A stretch of DNA of 64,000 nt from Sporomusa acidovorans (GCF_900101845.1 NZ_FNAM01000023.1:27767-91766), one strand, 5' to 3'; positions 8,134-16,197 are shown, counted from the first letter of the stretch. Program-made: numbers and translations. Notes: a model not told the origin generated them from the sequence alone.

Positions 8134-9864
8134 ATGTTTAGTTTTTACTGGCGAAAGTTCATAGTCCCTTACTGGCTGTTGGCCTTGACAGCAGTGCTTT
8201 GTTTCATTGTTGCAAGTTTAGCCGGTTTGGCTGCGCCGTTGGTCGTTAAACTGCTTATTGACGATGCTTTGGCGGCAGGCAATATTAAATTTTTGCATTT
8301 CATTACGGCAAGTATTGTATTACTATACCTGATCCGGGGTTTATTTTCTTATTTTTACGGATACGGTATGGCTAAAGCCGGTAATAAAATGCTCGCTAAA
8401 TTACGGCAGGATATGTTTACTAAACTGCAGTCATTGGATTATGCCTATTTTATGAAAACTCCTTCCGGTGATCTTATTTCTTTGTTTACCAATGACATGT
8501 TATTTATTCAACAGGCAATTACTGTCGGCATTCCTGATGCTATCGTTGAATCGATGAATCTCTTGGCTATTATGGCGATTATGATTTATTTTGACTGGGA
8601 ATTAGCTATGGTGACCTTTGCCACTTTACCATTTATTATTGTGGCCATAAGCTTTTTTAACAATAAAATAGGCCGACTGGGACTGCTTGTCGAACATACT
8701 TTGGCTAAAGTTACGGCTATTATTCAACAGTCGCTTGTATCCGTTATGATTGTGCAGAGCTATGTGCGGGAAGAATACGAATATCGAAAATTTAGCGACA
8801 AGATACACCAAGCCGCTGATGATTTACTGAAAACCCAGCGTTTAAGCGCAATTTTAGTATCCTTGGTTGAATTTCTCGCAGCTATTGGTTTAACAATTAT
8901 TATTTGGTACGGCGGCCGTGAGGTGATTAACGGTCATTTGAGTATTGGCGGAATGTTTGCCTTTCTTGTCTATATCATCAATGTTCCCATGCCAATACGC
9001 AAAATTAGTCAAGCTATGACCTACCTGAAACTTGGTGCGATTGCCTGGAAACGGATTAATAGTTTGCTTAATGAGCAAATCCCATCAATTGTTGATGGTT
9101 ATTTACCAATGCCTGTAGCAAAAGGTTTTGTCGAATTTAAGGATGTTTCCTTTGCTTACCAACCAGGTAAATCTGTTTTGCAAAACATTAATATTGCGGC
9201 CAAACCAGGCGAGATTATTGCCATTGTCGGTCCCAGCGGCGCGGGTAAATCCTCGTTTGCTAATTTGCTTTTACGTTTTTACGATCCTGATAAGGGGACT
9301 ATTTACGTAGACGGAATGGATATAAAAAATCTGAAACTTAACGCTTTAAGGCAGCATATCGGCTTTATTCAGCAAGAGCCCATCCTATTTAATGCTACGA
9401 TTAGGGAAAATATTCGTTATGGATGTCTTGACGCGACAGACAGTCAGATTCAGCGAGCGGCTCAGTTATCCAATGCGGACGACTTCATCGGGTCTTTGCC
9501 GCAAGGCTATGATACAGTGGTAAGCGAATTGGGAGGGAATTTATCAGGAGGACAGCGGCAAAGAATTGCCATGGCCAGAGCGATCATTGCTGAACCTGCC
9601 ATATTGCTTTTTGATGAGCCGACTGCTGCTCTTGATGCGCAAACTGAAAAGCTGGTTATGGCTGATATACGGAAAGTGAGTGCCGGGAGAACGACTTTTA
9701 TCATTACGCATAATATGTCTACCATAGCGGCTTCCGACCGAGTTGTTTATTTAATGGGTGGCCGGGTAGTCGAAACAGGTACGCACCAGGAACTTATTGA
9801 TAAGGGTGGTTTGTATGCCAGGGCGGTTCAACTGGGTGAACTCGAACTATGCATAACCCATTAG
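8134..9864 (+). CDS. ABC exporter half-transporter (permease fused to ATPase, MsbA/MDR-like)
   Basis: The 576-aa protein has an N-terminal six-helix export domain (about residues 10-310) followed by an ATPase. Visible motifs are Walker A GPSGAGKSS, Q-loop GFIQQEPILF, signature LSGGQRQR, Walker B ILLFDEPTAALD and the H-loop ITHNMS. Such proteins homodimerise and export lipids, drugs or peptides; the substrate cannot be inferred. It is monocistronic, with its own terminator. Confidence 0.93.
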   Translation: MFSFYWRKFIVPYWLLALTAVLCFIVASLAGLAAPLVVKLLIDDALAAGNIKFLHFITASIVLLYLIRGLFSYFYGYGMAKAGNKMLAKLRQDMFTKLQSLDYAYFMKTPSGDLISLFTNDMLFIQQAITVGIPDAIVESMNLLAIMAIMIYFDWELAMVTFATLPFIIVAISFFNNKIGRLGLLVEHTLAKVTAIIQQSLVSVMIVQSYVREEYEYRKFSDKIHQAADDLLKTQRLSAILVSLVEFLAAIGLTIIIWYGGREVINGHLSIGGMFAFLVYIINVPMPIRKISQAMTYLKLGAIAWKRINSLLNEQIPSIVDGYLPMPVAKGFVEFKDVSFAYQPGKSVLQNINIAAKPGEIIAIVGPSGAGKSSFANLLLRFYDPDKGTIYVDGMDIKNLKLNALRQHIGFIQQEPILFNATIRENIRYGCLDATDSQIQRAAQLSNADDFIGSLPQGYDTVVSELGGNLSGGQRQRIAMARAIIAEPAILLFDEPTAALDAQTEKLVMADIRKVSAGRTTFIITHNMSTIAASDRVVYLMGGRVVETGTHQELIDKGGLYARAVQLGELELCITH

Positions 9865-9873
9865 GAATAATGA

Positions 9874-9907
9874 AAAAATTAGCGGCACAGTTGCCGCTAA
9901 TTTTTTT
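9874..9907 (+). terminator. Terminator after the ABC exporter
   Basis: AAATTAGCGGCA pairs with TGCCGCTAATTT and is followed by a T run. Confidence 0.9.
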
Positions 9908-9993
9908 GATGTAATAGTTTGACACGGTGGTATTGAACACATGGCCAAAATTATAAATTGCTGGGGCAGCTTAACGGTACTTTAGGCGTTAAC

Positions 9994-10021
9994 TTGTAAT
10001 ATTTCGATCATTTGCTATAAT
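9994..10021 (+). promoter_or_regulatory. Candidate sigma-A promoter for the HD hydrolase gene
   Basis: TTGTAA, a 16-base spacer and a perfect TATAAT end 32 bases before the start codon. The -35 box is weak. Confidence 0.55.
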
Positions 10022-10053
10022 GATGATAAAATTACATAATCAGGAGGACTATC

Positions 10054-10623
10054 ATGGACTATTCTAGATCACAAGCTTGGACGTTATTGCGTCAACATGT
10101 AAAAAGTGAAGTGCTTTTAAAACATTGTTTAGCTGTTGAAATTGCCATGCGGGCCTATGCAGCTAAATTTGACCAAAATGTAGAATACTGGGGAGCCGTA
10201 GGACTTCTCCATGATATTGATTTTGAGAAATACCCGGATGACCATCCCAATCATGTTAGACAGATTCTTACTGCCGCCGGTTATGATGGCCAGTTTGCCA
10301 CAAATGTTGAATCTCATGCCCGCGATTGGCCTAAAGAGCGAACGTTGTTGCAAAAAACGTTGTTGGCGGTGGATGAATTGACCGGGTTTGTCATTGCCTG
10401 TGCATTAGTACGGCCGGACAAGAATCTGGACAACCTGGAAGTTAAATCGGTTATGAAGAAATTTAAAGATAAAGCCTTTGCCCGCGCCGTTAACCGTGAA
10501 ACATTGACGACAAGTGCACAAGACATGAATGTAGATTTTAAGGAGCACATTGCCTTTGTTACCAAGGCATTAGCTCAGGCAGTGAAATTGCCTGAATATC
10601 AGGAGTTTCCGCTGGTAGGTTAA
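10054..10623 (+). CDS. HD-domain hydrolase
   Basis: This 189-aa protein has HD phosphohydrolase metal-binding residues: LLKHCLAVEIAMR, GAVGLLHDIDFEK (the HD pair), and later NVESHARDWP. A DELTGFVIACALVRP segment follows, as in conserved bacterial HDIG hydrolases of about this size. Members are metal-dependent phosphohydrolases, but the substrate of this subgroup is not known to me. CAGGAGGA precedes ATG 10054. Confidence 0.88.
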   Translation: MDYSRSQAWTLLRQHVKSEVLLKHCLAVEIAMRAYAAKFDQNVEYWGAVGLLHDIDFEKYPDDHPNHVRQILTAAGYDGQFATNVESHARDWPKERTLLQKTLLAVDELTGFVIACALVRPDKNLDNLEVKSVMKKFKDKAFARAVNRETLTTSAQDMNVDFKEHIAFVTKALAQAVKLPEYQEFPLVG

Positions 10624-10688
10624 GGCGGACATAAAAAGGACAAAAGGTGCATATAGATTAACGGAGGATAGCTAAGAGGAGAGAGAGA

Positions 10689-11282
10689 ATGGTAAAAAAC
10701 GTTCTGAATAAACTTACTGTTAATCTAGATGACACCAATGTCCGGGAAAAACTTTATGAACACCTAACAGCATTATTAAAACGTCAAGAAGGCATAAGCT
10801 TGCGGCCTATTGTGGCACTTTGTATTGGTTCGGACCGTTATACGGGTGATGCCCTGGGGCCGTTAGTCGGAACCTATCTGGAAGAAAACACAGAGTGTAA
10901 TGTATATGGTACACTGGAACACCCCATTCATGCGGGTAACTTTGTTGAGGCCTTAAATATCATTACGCACCGCCACCACCATCCACTCATTATTGCCATT
11001 GATGCCTGTCTTGGCAAAAGTCATGAAATTGGCAATATTGAAATCTGGCAGGGAGGTTTGGCTGCGGGGATTGCGGTAGGCAATCGATTACCTACTGTCG
11101 GTGATATCTCGATTATCGGTGTCGTTAATGCCCAAAGTCAGATTGGCTATCTTGATTTGCAAAGTACCTCACTCGCTAAAGTGATGAAACTTAGTAAAGC
11201 CATTGGCGAAGCCATTGCTGATACTATGAATGTATTGGTTATGGAATCTATCCCTGCCTGTACACAATCAGTCGCTAAATAG
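10689..11282 (+). CDS. yyaC: YyaC-family spore protein (GPR-like protease fold, DUF1256)
   Basis: This 197-aa protein matches the YyaC family of sporulation proteins, related in fold to the germination protease that degrades small acid-soluble spore proteins. Signatures are CIGSDRYTGDALGPLVG, GTLEHPIHAGNF, IIAIDACLG and a PTVGDISIIGVVN segment. It supports endospore formation, as does its position just ahead of sigK. GAGGAGAGAGAG precedes ATG 10689. The exact role of YyaC in spores is not settled. Confidence 0.92.
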   Translation: MVKNVLNKLTVNLDDTNVREKLYEHLTALLKRQEGISLRPIVALCIGSDRYTGDALGPLVGTYLEENTECNVYGTLEHPIHAGNFVEALNIITHRHHHPLIIAIDACLGKSHEIGNIEIWQGGLAAGIAVGNRLPTVGDISIIGVVNAQSQIGYLDLQSTSLAKVMKLSKAIGEAIADTMNVLVMESIPACTQSVAK

Positions 11283-11376
11283 TGATTAGAGAGCTCAGCT
11301 AATAGCGCTAAACCCTGGAAGGTTCTGACTGATAGCTCATTTATGTCAAAAAATTCAGTTCTATATTTTGGTTGAC

Positions 11377-11460
11377 TAGAAAACGAGATTGCAGTTCCAG
11401 CAACTGATGGGTAGTTAAAAAACTGCCTGTTGTCCTAGCTGAAATGCAATCTCGTCTTTT
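11377..11460 (-). terminator. Long hairpin, terminator for the 30-aa gene (possibly bidirectional)
   Basis: ACGAGATTGCA (11383-11393) pairs perfectly with TGCAATCTCGT (11445-11455) across an internally folded loop. Read on the minus strand the stem is followed by TTTTC. On the plus strand it is followed by CTTTT. Confidence 0.7.
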
Positions 11461-11473
11461 GGTGTTGAAAATG

Positions 11474-11566
11474 TTACTCCTCTGGAAATAATTTATCCCA
11501 AAGCATATAGAGTACGACTAATGCACCGGCAAAGAATATGCCAATATCGGCAATATAGCGATCCAT
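11474..11566 (-). CDS. 30-aa single-helix membrane peptide
   Basis: A short gene encodes MDRYIADIG, then a hydrophobic helix (IFFAGALVVLYMLW), then a charged DKLFPEE end. GGAGG lies 9 bases before its ATG and a strong hairpin terminator follows, which argues for a real gene despite its size. It lies between yyaC and sigK on the opposite strand. The function is unknown; a sporulation or stress membrane peptide would fit but is only inference. Confidence 0.65.
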   Translation of the reverse strand: MDRYIADIGIFFAGALVVLYMLWDKLFPEE

Positions 11567-11672
11567 GCTTTTCAGCCTCCCGGATTAACATCTATTCTTA
11601 TTTGGATTATATGCTACTTGCCTTGCTGGTGCAAGGACGAAAAGGGCAATTAAGAAATATTTTTATTGCCAG

Positions 11673-11701
11673 GCACATTCGGCTCGTCCTTGCCATAAGA
11701 T
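11673..11701 (+). promoter_or_regulatory. Candidate sigma-E-type promoter for sigK
   Basis: GCACATT (one mismatch to the B. subtilis sigma-E -35 KMATATT) is separated by 14 bases from CATAAGAT (near CATACAAT). Sigma-E drives sigK in B. subtilis mother cells, so the match is biologically sensible. The start codon is about 35 bases downstream. Confidence 0.55.
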
Positions 11702-11735
11702 TTAAGCGACAGATTTTTCGGGGGTGTATGACGTA

Positions 11736-12245
11736 ATGACTCTTTCGTTTTTTACGGTTCTGGCAACGTCAATTATTAAAGGCATCACCCTGCTTGTTTC
11801 GTACATAGCCAATAATACATTTCCTCTGCCATTATCAGAAAAAGATGAGCAAATCTATTTACAAAGGCTTAAAGAAGGGGATGAGGTTGCCCGTAATGTG
11901 TTAATTGAACGCAACCTTAGACTAGTGGCTCATATTGTAAAGAAATTTGATAATACCGGTGAGGACGTGGATGATCTAATTTCCATCGGCACCATTGGTC
12001 TTATCAAGGCCATTAATACTTTTGATCCGGCTAAAAAAATTAGATTAGCTACCTATGCTGCCCGTTGCATTGAAAATGAAATTCTCATGCATTTAAGGAG
12101 CACCCGGCGTATTCGTACTGAAGTGAGTTTATATGATCCAATTGGTGTCGACAAAGAAGGAAATGAATTTACCCTAACCCTTTATCTGTTTTATCCCTCA
12201 ATTAGGCGATTTACTGGGGCAATCGAGGGTAAAGTACCAACGTGA
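11736..12245 (+). CDS. sigK: Pro-sigma-K, N-terminal portion (interrupted sigK)
   Basis: This encodes the front part of the late mother-cell sigma factor. ATG 11736 is preferred over GTG 11724 because GGGGG lies at good distance. About 22 hydrophobic residues precede [12 protein letters not shown] and match the inhibitory pro-sequence removed by SpoIVFB in B. subtilis. Sigma region 2 follows ([44 protein letters not shown]). Homology stops after DKEGNE at 12167; the remaining 26 codons are element sequence read by chance. The C-terminal part is at 15876-16163. Joined at AATGAA, the protein would be 237 aa (241 from the GTG), close to the 241-aa B. subtilis protein. Confidence 0.96.
   Translation: MTLSFFTVLATSIIKGITLLVSYIANNTFPLPLSEKDEQIYLQRLKEGDEVARNVLIERNLRLVAHIVKKFDNTGEDVDDLISIGTIGLIKAINTFDPAKKIRLATYAARCIENEILMHLRSTRRIRTEVSLYDPIGVDKEGNEFTLTLYLFYPSIRRFTGAIEGKVPT
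12162..12167 (+). other. Left recombination core of the sigK element
   Basis: AATGAA inside the codons for Asn-Glu of sigK is repeated at 15876-15881. The B. subtilis skin core is, as I recall, AATGA. Bases after the core differ (TTTACC here, ATTACA on the right). Confidence 0.85.
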
Positions 12246-13788
12246 AATCATCGTCGCGTTGGTCTTTTTCTTTTCGGTAGGTGGCATACTCTAGCACGGA
12301 TTTTAGTATTCGGTTTTTTGCAGCAGGATCTTTGGTCTTGGAAAATACCGACAACGATTTTTTGAATTTGGGGATAATATCTTTCCTGGCTTTTTCTCGC
12401 TTGGTTTCATTCTTGATCACTAATTTCATATCTGCTATTGCTTTTTCCGTTTCTGCAACCCGTTTAGATAATTTCTGTGAACGTTCAAGGTAAGTAGCTT
12501 CATCATATATTCGTCTTTCAAGCAACTCGGGAAGACGATCTTTCTGTTGGCCTAGTGTTGCTAATTCCTTTTCGAGAGTATGTAATATTTTTTTATAGAT
12601 GCTGATCGTGTTTTCTTTTTTATTTTGGGGCTGATATTTGCTCCACTGATTTTGATACTCTTCAACCCATGCTTCCAAGCCATCAAGCAATTGCTTCTCT
12701 ATATACTCAAAACGGCTGCTCTTATTTGAGCATTGCGGATTGTAGCATATGAGATGAGGATATTGTTGACGCTTATACGGACGGTATACCATAGAACTGC
12801 CGCAAATGTCACATTTAACCAGCCCTGCCAGCGGATTAGTAATACCATTACCATGGTGATAGGGGACGTGATATTTTCCTTTTAGAATGGCCTGTGTTTT
12901 GGCAAAAAGTTCTTTGGATACAAGCGGTTCATGCTTTCCCTCGACATCAATCCATTCTTCCCGAGGACGTGTCCTGGTATCGCGTCTTTTGTCCGGGTCG
13001 GCTGATTTCTTGCTTTCTTTCTTTTTCCACTGCAGCCGGCCAATGTATACTTCATTTTTTATGATATTTAAGACCATGGAGGATGCCCAAGGCCTTCCAC
13101 TGTACGTTTTCTTGCCCATACGGTTTAATTCTGCGGCAATCTTATGCGCTCCCATTCTGCCGTCCATAGAATCATTTGTATATAACTCAAAAATAAGCTT
13201 TACTACCGGGGCTTGTTCGGGGTGGGGGACTAACATTCTATCCCGTCCTTTTTTTTCAATTTGATAGCCGTATGGCGGTCTTGTGCCAATATAATTGCCG
13301 TCTTGCACTGAACGGATTCTGCCGCCCTGCAACCGCCGGGTAATGATTTTTAATTCTTTGCGCGCCATAAATGCCTCGAATTCGGTGTATTCTTCATCGA
13401 ACTCATCATTAAGATCGTAAATTTTTCTTTGGGTTACAATGTAAGTACCTGAGTTTTTAAAAGTCTTTAGTATAAGGCCCTGGTCTTCCATATCACCACG
13501 GCCAAGACGGTCAACTTCCATACACCATACAGATTTCCATTTACCCTCGCCGACTTCTTTTAAAAGCTGCATCATCTCCGGACGATGGATAACACTTTCA
13601 CCGGATACAATTTCCTCAAATACTGTTGTTATCTTGACGTTATTTTCTTTTGCAAGTCTAAAAAGTGCTTTTTTATGTTTGGCTAGGGTTTCACCTTCGC
13701 CGCGTGCTTCGGCTTCCTGATCCTCGCGTGACTTGCGCAGATAAAAACAAGCCGGTTCTAAATCCTGTTGTAAGCGTTGTTTCTTCAT
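12211..13788 (-). CDS. spoIVCA: Large serine recombinase of the sigK element (SpoIVCA-like)
   Basis: The 525-aa protein begins with a resolvase catalytic domain. The nucleophile is Ser20 in [13 protein letters not shown], with the arginines in VDRLGRGD. The recombinase domain follows around residues 170-300 ([38 protein letters not shown]). Next is a zinc ribbon (CDICGSSM...CYNPQC, about 335-370) and a C-terminal coiled coil (about 400-490). It would excise the element in the mother cell. The gene starts at the ATG complementary to 13786-13788 behind AGAGGTGAG and ends about 45 bp inside the left junction, convergent with sigK. A directionality factor is not identified. Confidence 0.93.
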   Translation of the reverse strand: MKKQRLQQDLEPACFYLRKSREDQEAEARGEGETLAKHKKALFRLAKENNVKITTVFEEIVSGESVIHRPEMMQLLKEVGEGKWKSVWCMEVDRLGRGDMEDQGLILKTFKNSGTYIVTQRKIYDLNDEFDEEYTEFEAFMARKELKIITRRLQGGRIRSVQDGNYIGTRPPYGYQIEKKGRDRMLVPHPEQAPVVKLIFELYTNDSMDGRMGAHKIAAELNRMGKKTYSGRPWASSMVLNIIKNEVYIGRLQWKKKESKKSADPDKRRDTRTRPREEWIDVEGKHEPLVSKELFAKTQAILKGKYHVPYHHGNGITNPLAGLVKCDICGSSMVYRPYKRQQYPHLICYNPQCSNKSSRFEYIEKQLLDGLEAWVEEYQNQWSKYQPQNKKENTISIYKKILHTLEKELATLGQQKDRLPELLERRIYDEATYLERSQKLSKRVAETEKAIADMKLVIKNETKREKARKDIIPKFKKSLSVFSKTKDPAAKNRILKSVLEYATYRKEKDQRDDDFTLVLYPRLPQ

Positions 13789-14061
13789 GGTCTCACCTCT
13801 AAGGCGTAGTTATATAACAAAAATAGTAATCAAAGCGATAAAATATTCCTGATACGTTTTGTTTTAATGCTGCTTTGCGTTTCGTTCTTACAGTATTTAA
13901 GAGGTATTATAAAAAGTTCGATGCTAGGACAATTCAAATGTCAAAAAGGGATCATTATTACATTGATAGGTACTTCCGTTCAGATATATTTACGAAGAAT
14001 TTAACATTATTATAGGGCAGTCCACGTTAATCCCCGGCATATAAATTACCGGGGTGATACT

Positions 14062-14256
14062 GTGGAATGCAAGTACGCGGCTACCTATCGTTTTCCTGGC
14101 AGAAAAGGTGTAGTTCATGTGGTAGCTCCACCGCCAATGTCTGAAGAAGAAAAAGAGAGAAGAGTCCGTATATACTATGAAGCTTGTTGGGATGCATGGA
14201 ATTCCCTTTCTGTTGAGGAGCGACTAAGATTTAATGCCGAATGCAAAGCCGAGTAA
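14062..14256 (+). CDS. 64-aa protein of unknown function (element cargo)
   Basis: A GTG start with GGGGTGA upstream opens a 64-codon frame with charged, helical character in its second half (SEEEKERRVRIYYEACWDAW, then SVEERLRF). The ribosome site lies in the right arm of a hairpin, CCCCGG/CCGGGG at about 14035-14057, so translation may be structure-controlled. No family is recognised. It is transcribed away from the recombinase. Confidence 0.6.
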   Translation: MECKYAATYRFPGRKGVVHVVAPPPMSEEEKERRVRIYYEACWDAWNSLSVEERLRFNAECKAE

Positions 14257-14342
14257 AATCGGCTGCAATAAACAGGGACAAGCCGGGAAGTGACTACATG
14301 GAGATTCACAACATCCGCTTGTCCTGGATAAAAAAATAGACA

Positions 14343-14367
14343 ATAAAAAATCCCGACTAGCGGGATT
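14343..14367 (-). terminator. Terminator of the 48-aa minus-strand gene
   Basis: On the minus strand AATCCCGCTAGTCGGGATT is followed by TTTTATTGT. The hairpin overlaps the stop codon of the gene. Confidence 0.85.
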
Positions 14368-14512
14368 ATGAAGGTAACCAAGCATCGTCTCCAACGTTTG
14401 GAGGTACGGACTCTTCTTTTTTGGGAACCTTGGGCGAGTCGGTTTCTTTAGCCTTTTTAGCTTCTTTTTGTCGTTGTATACTGCGAAATTGATCAAGAGT
14501 TCTACCGCCCAT
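14366..14512 (-). CDS. 48-aa charged protein of unknown function (element cargo)
   Basis: AAGGAGGATGAATC directly precedes the ATG at 14512, one of the best ribosome sites in the region. The product starts MGGRTLDQFRSIQRQKEAKK, is rich in Lys, Glu and Pro, and ends DDAWLPS. A terminator overlaps the stop, so it forms a complete small transcription unit. Function unknown. A longer frame on the same strand (14224-14496) has no ribosome site and is not supported. Confidence 0.7.
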   Translation of the reverse strand: MGGRTLDQFRSIQRQKEAKKAKETDSPKVPKKEESVPPNVGDDAWLPS

Positions 14513-14613
14513 GATTCATCCTCCTTAGTATTTTTATGAGAATATACTTACCCAATATATGATATGCACGTAAGATATATATTATTCATAAATTTACAGG
14601 TAGAGGGACTTTT

Positions 14614-14670
14614 ATGCAGATTGATTGGGTATGGGGTACGCTGGGTAAATCTTTGGCAAAAGTCTGGTGA
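14614..14670 (+). CDS. Possible 18-aa peptide in the sigK element
   Basis: ATG 14614 follows GAGGGA and encodes MQIDWVWGTLGKSLAKVW, a Trp-rich sequence that could form an amphipathic helix. The frame is too short to prove by inspection. It lies between two minus-strand genes. Confidence 0.3.
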   Translation: MQIDWVWGTLGKSLAKVW

Positions 14671-14693
14671 ACAAGTTGGATGCATTTTACTGG

Positions 14694-15182
14694 TTAAATT
14701 TTTTTGCTGAAATAAATACATCCCCTGCGGTAGAAAGTAACAAAAATTTTTGAAACTAGTAATGACAGCGTAAGTGTGGAAAAGGTAGCAAACCAGCTCC
14801 AGCCGCTGTACTTAATAAGGTTGGTATAGAGTTCAAGAGGATATTCTATTGCTGTAATCCCGGCACTGAACAGTAGCGCATGACCGATTATGCCGCCTAG
14901 ACCCCGTGTGCGGGTAGTTTGGTTATACAAAATGCACAAAACCGGGAATGCCCATATCTCAAAAAGTATACTGGTTTCAAAATATTTTGGCAGTAGACGA
15001 ACCGGATATTCTAAGAGCCTGAGACTATGAACTGTGGATCCTAAAATAAAATCTAGGGTACATTGAAAAAAGAAGACAGCAACCCAAATTCGGAAATATT
15101 GCCAGTCAATTACATAAATCACTAATAACAAAGTGATTATGAACGACAGTATCATAATAAGTTGGTCCCAATAAAGACTCAT
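14694..15182 (-). CDS. CBO0543-like integral membrane protein (element cargo)
   Basis: The 162-aa protein has about five hydrophobic helices and the segment ELYTNLIKYSGWSWFATF, which resembles the signature of the CBO0543 family found in endospore formers. GGAGA lies 7 bases before the ATG at 15182. Biochemical function of the family is unknown. Its location inside the sigK element means that the mother cell would carry it on an excised circle late in sporulation, while the forespore keeps it in place. Confidence 0.75.
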   Translation of the reverse strand: MSLYWDQLIMILSFIITLLLVIYVIDWQYFRIWVAVFFFQCTLDFILGSTVHSLRLLEYPVRLLPKYFETSILFEIWAFPVLCILYNQTTRTRGLGGIIGHALLFSAGITAIEYPLELYTNLIKYSGWSWFATFSTLTLSLLVSKIFVTFYRRGCIYFSKKI

Positions 15183-15395
15183 TAGATTTCTCCATTAAAT
15201 ATCCATAAAAGCTCTTAGCTTTTTACTGATAAGAAGTAACTACCGGCCGGGGAGGGATAATTTTTAACTGGATTACAAGTCCTGTCCAAACCCAATGATC
15301 CAAACAATTATGAAACGCACAATATAAAACATCGTTAACCACTAAAATAGCATAGCTTGAAAATGTAATTTTAATACCAACGAAAAGGAGATATC

Positions 15396-15446
15396 ATGAC
15401 AGTAGCAGGCCTGCTAACAACACGCCGAATGACTGCGTGTAGTTGA
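15396..15446 (+). CDS. Possible 16-aa micro-ORF
   Basis: ATG 15396 follows AAAAGGAGATATC, a strong ribosome site, and encodes MTVAGLLTTRRMTACS. The interval 15183-15560 otherwise shows no gene; a palindrome AAGGAAATAATTTCCTT lies at 15512-15528. The peptide may be a chance ORF or a leader peptide. Confidence 0.2.
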   Translation: MTVAGLLTTRRMTACS

Positions 15447-15560
15447 ATATGTTAAAAGCGGTAGGCCGGGATAGATGGCGTGATATTAATAACAGCCATT
15501 TAAACTATTTAAAGGAAATAATTTCCTTATGTCGAAATAACCAAAGAAGGAGTTGATGTA

Positions 15561-15722
15561 ATGAAATGCTTAATTTGTGATAAGGCTATGCCATTTGATT
15601 GTACGTGTTCTGATATGGGGAAACGAATTCAGCTTGTTAGAGATGCTAAGCAATTAATAGATAACGAGGAAACCTTTAAAACGTTTATCAAAGCTAAGCT
15701 AAATGTTGATTTGGAACAATAA
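15561..15722 (+). CDS. 53-aa Cys-rich small protein (element cargo)
   Basis: GAAGGAGTTGATGTA precedes ATG 15561. The product starts MKCLICDKAMPFDCTCSD, with four cysteines (CxxC and CxC spacing) that could bind zinc, followed by a helical charged C-terminus. A hairpin terminator follows at 15787-15818, just before the right junction. It may be a DNA-binding or accessory protein, possibly a recombination helper, but no family is recognised. Confidence 0.6.
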   Translation: MKCLICDKAMPFDCTCSDMGKRIQLVRDAKQLIDNEETFKTFIKAKLNVDLEQ

Positions 15723-15786
15723 CCTATGAATTGGGCCCTTGGCAGGTGAGAATTGGAAGGCCAACTGACCTTGAGGTAGGACGATA

Positions 15787-15818
15787 AACTCCTGGTGTGA
15801 TACCGGGGGTTATTTTTA
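15787..15818 (+). terminator. Terminator upstream of the right sigK junction
   Basis: AACTCCTGGT and ATACCGGGGGTT pair around GTG, with TATTTTT following. It would shield the downstream sigK half from read-through. Confidence 0.75.
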
Positions 15819-15875
15819 TATAAATACAATATTATATGGAAGAAATTTATAAAATACAGATAAACACTAAGTGTT

Positions 15876-15881
15876 AATGAA
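15876..15881 (+). other. Right recombination core of the sigK element
   Basis: This is the second AATGAA copy, in the frame that continues as Ile-Thr-Leu-Ile-Asp of sigma-K. Confidence 0.85.
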
Positions 15882-16163
15882 ATTACATTGATAGACGTAT
15901 TGGGAACGGCGCCGGATGTTGTGGGGGAGGCCGTAGAAAGTTTGTGTGAACAGGAACGGTTAAATCGGGAAATTCACCGGCTGACTGCCAGGGAAAAATG
16001 GGTACTAGAAATGCGCTTCGGACTGCCTGACGGCAGTCGCAAAACCCAGCGTGATATTGCCAAAATACTAGGGATTTCACGAAGTTACGTTAGTAGAATA
16101 GAAAAACATGCGATTACTAAGTTGGGAAAGACATTATCTGCGGGTGACACTCCCCATAAGTAG
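15876..16163 (+). CDS. sigK: Pro-sigma-K, C-terminal portion (interrupted sigK)
   Basis: These 95 codons supply sigma region 4: REKWVLEMRFGLPDG, then KTQRDIAKILGISRSYVSRIEKHAI, the sigma-K helix-turn-helix that reads -35 boxes. There is no proper start codon or ribosome site of its own; TTG 15888 opens the frame only by chance. After excision of the element it follows directly on the N-terminal part. Nothing in either half is damaged, so the rebuilt gene should be functional. Confidence 0.95.
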   Translation, partial: NEITLIDVLGTAPDVVGEAVESLCEQERLNREIHRLTAREKWVLEMRFGLPDGSRKTQRDIAKILGISRSYVSRIEKHAITKLGKTLSAGDTPHK

Positions 16164-16197
16164 GCTAGGATAAACCAATGGGATTATAGTAATGAGG

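Larger units (their letters stand above)
12162..15880. mobile_element. sigK intervening (skin-like) element, 3,714-bp excisable unit
   Basis: The DNA between the two sigK halves is bounded by direct AATGAA copies at 12162 and 15876. Removing 3,714 bp rejoins the reading frame as ...DKEGNE-ITLIDVLGT..., the expected sigma-K sequence. Content: a large serine recombinase on the minus strand ending next to the left junction, a 64-aa plus-strand gene, a 48-aa minus-strand gene, a 162-aa CBO0543-like membrane protein gene (minus), a 53-aa Cys-rich gene and two micro-ORFs. Gene order (sigK 5' half, then convergent recombinase) is as in the B. subtilis skin. It lacks phage structural genes and is far smaller than the roughly 48-kb B. 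subtilis element. Confidence 0.93.

Noticed and set aside
11590..11735. 71-aa ORF (11521-11736) upstream of sigK
   Set aside because: It overlaps the 30-aa minus-strand gene and the candidate sigK promoter, has no ribosome site and a basic, random-looking composition.
12168..12245. C-terminal tail of the 5' sigK frame as real protein sequence
   Set aside because: Homology to sigma-K ends exactly at AATGAA; the rest is element DNA, mostly antisense to the recombinase end.
14224..14496. 90-aa minus-strand ORF in the sigK element
   Set aside because: It has no ribosome site and overlaps, in another frame, the 48-aa gene at 14366-14512, which has a strong ribosome site and terminator.
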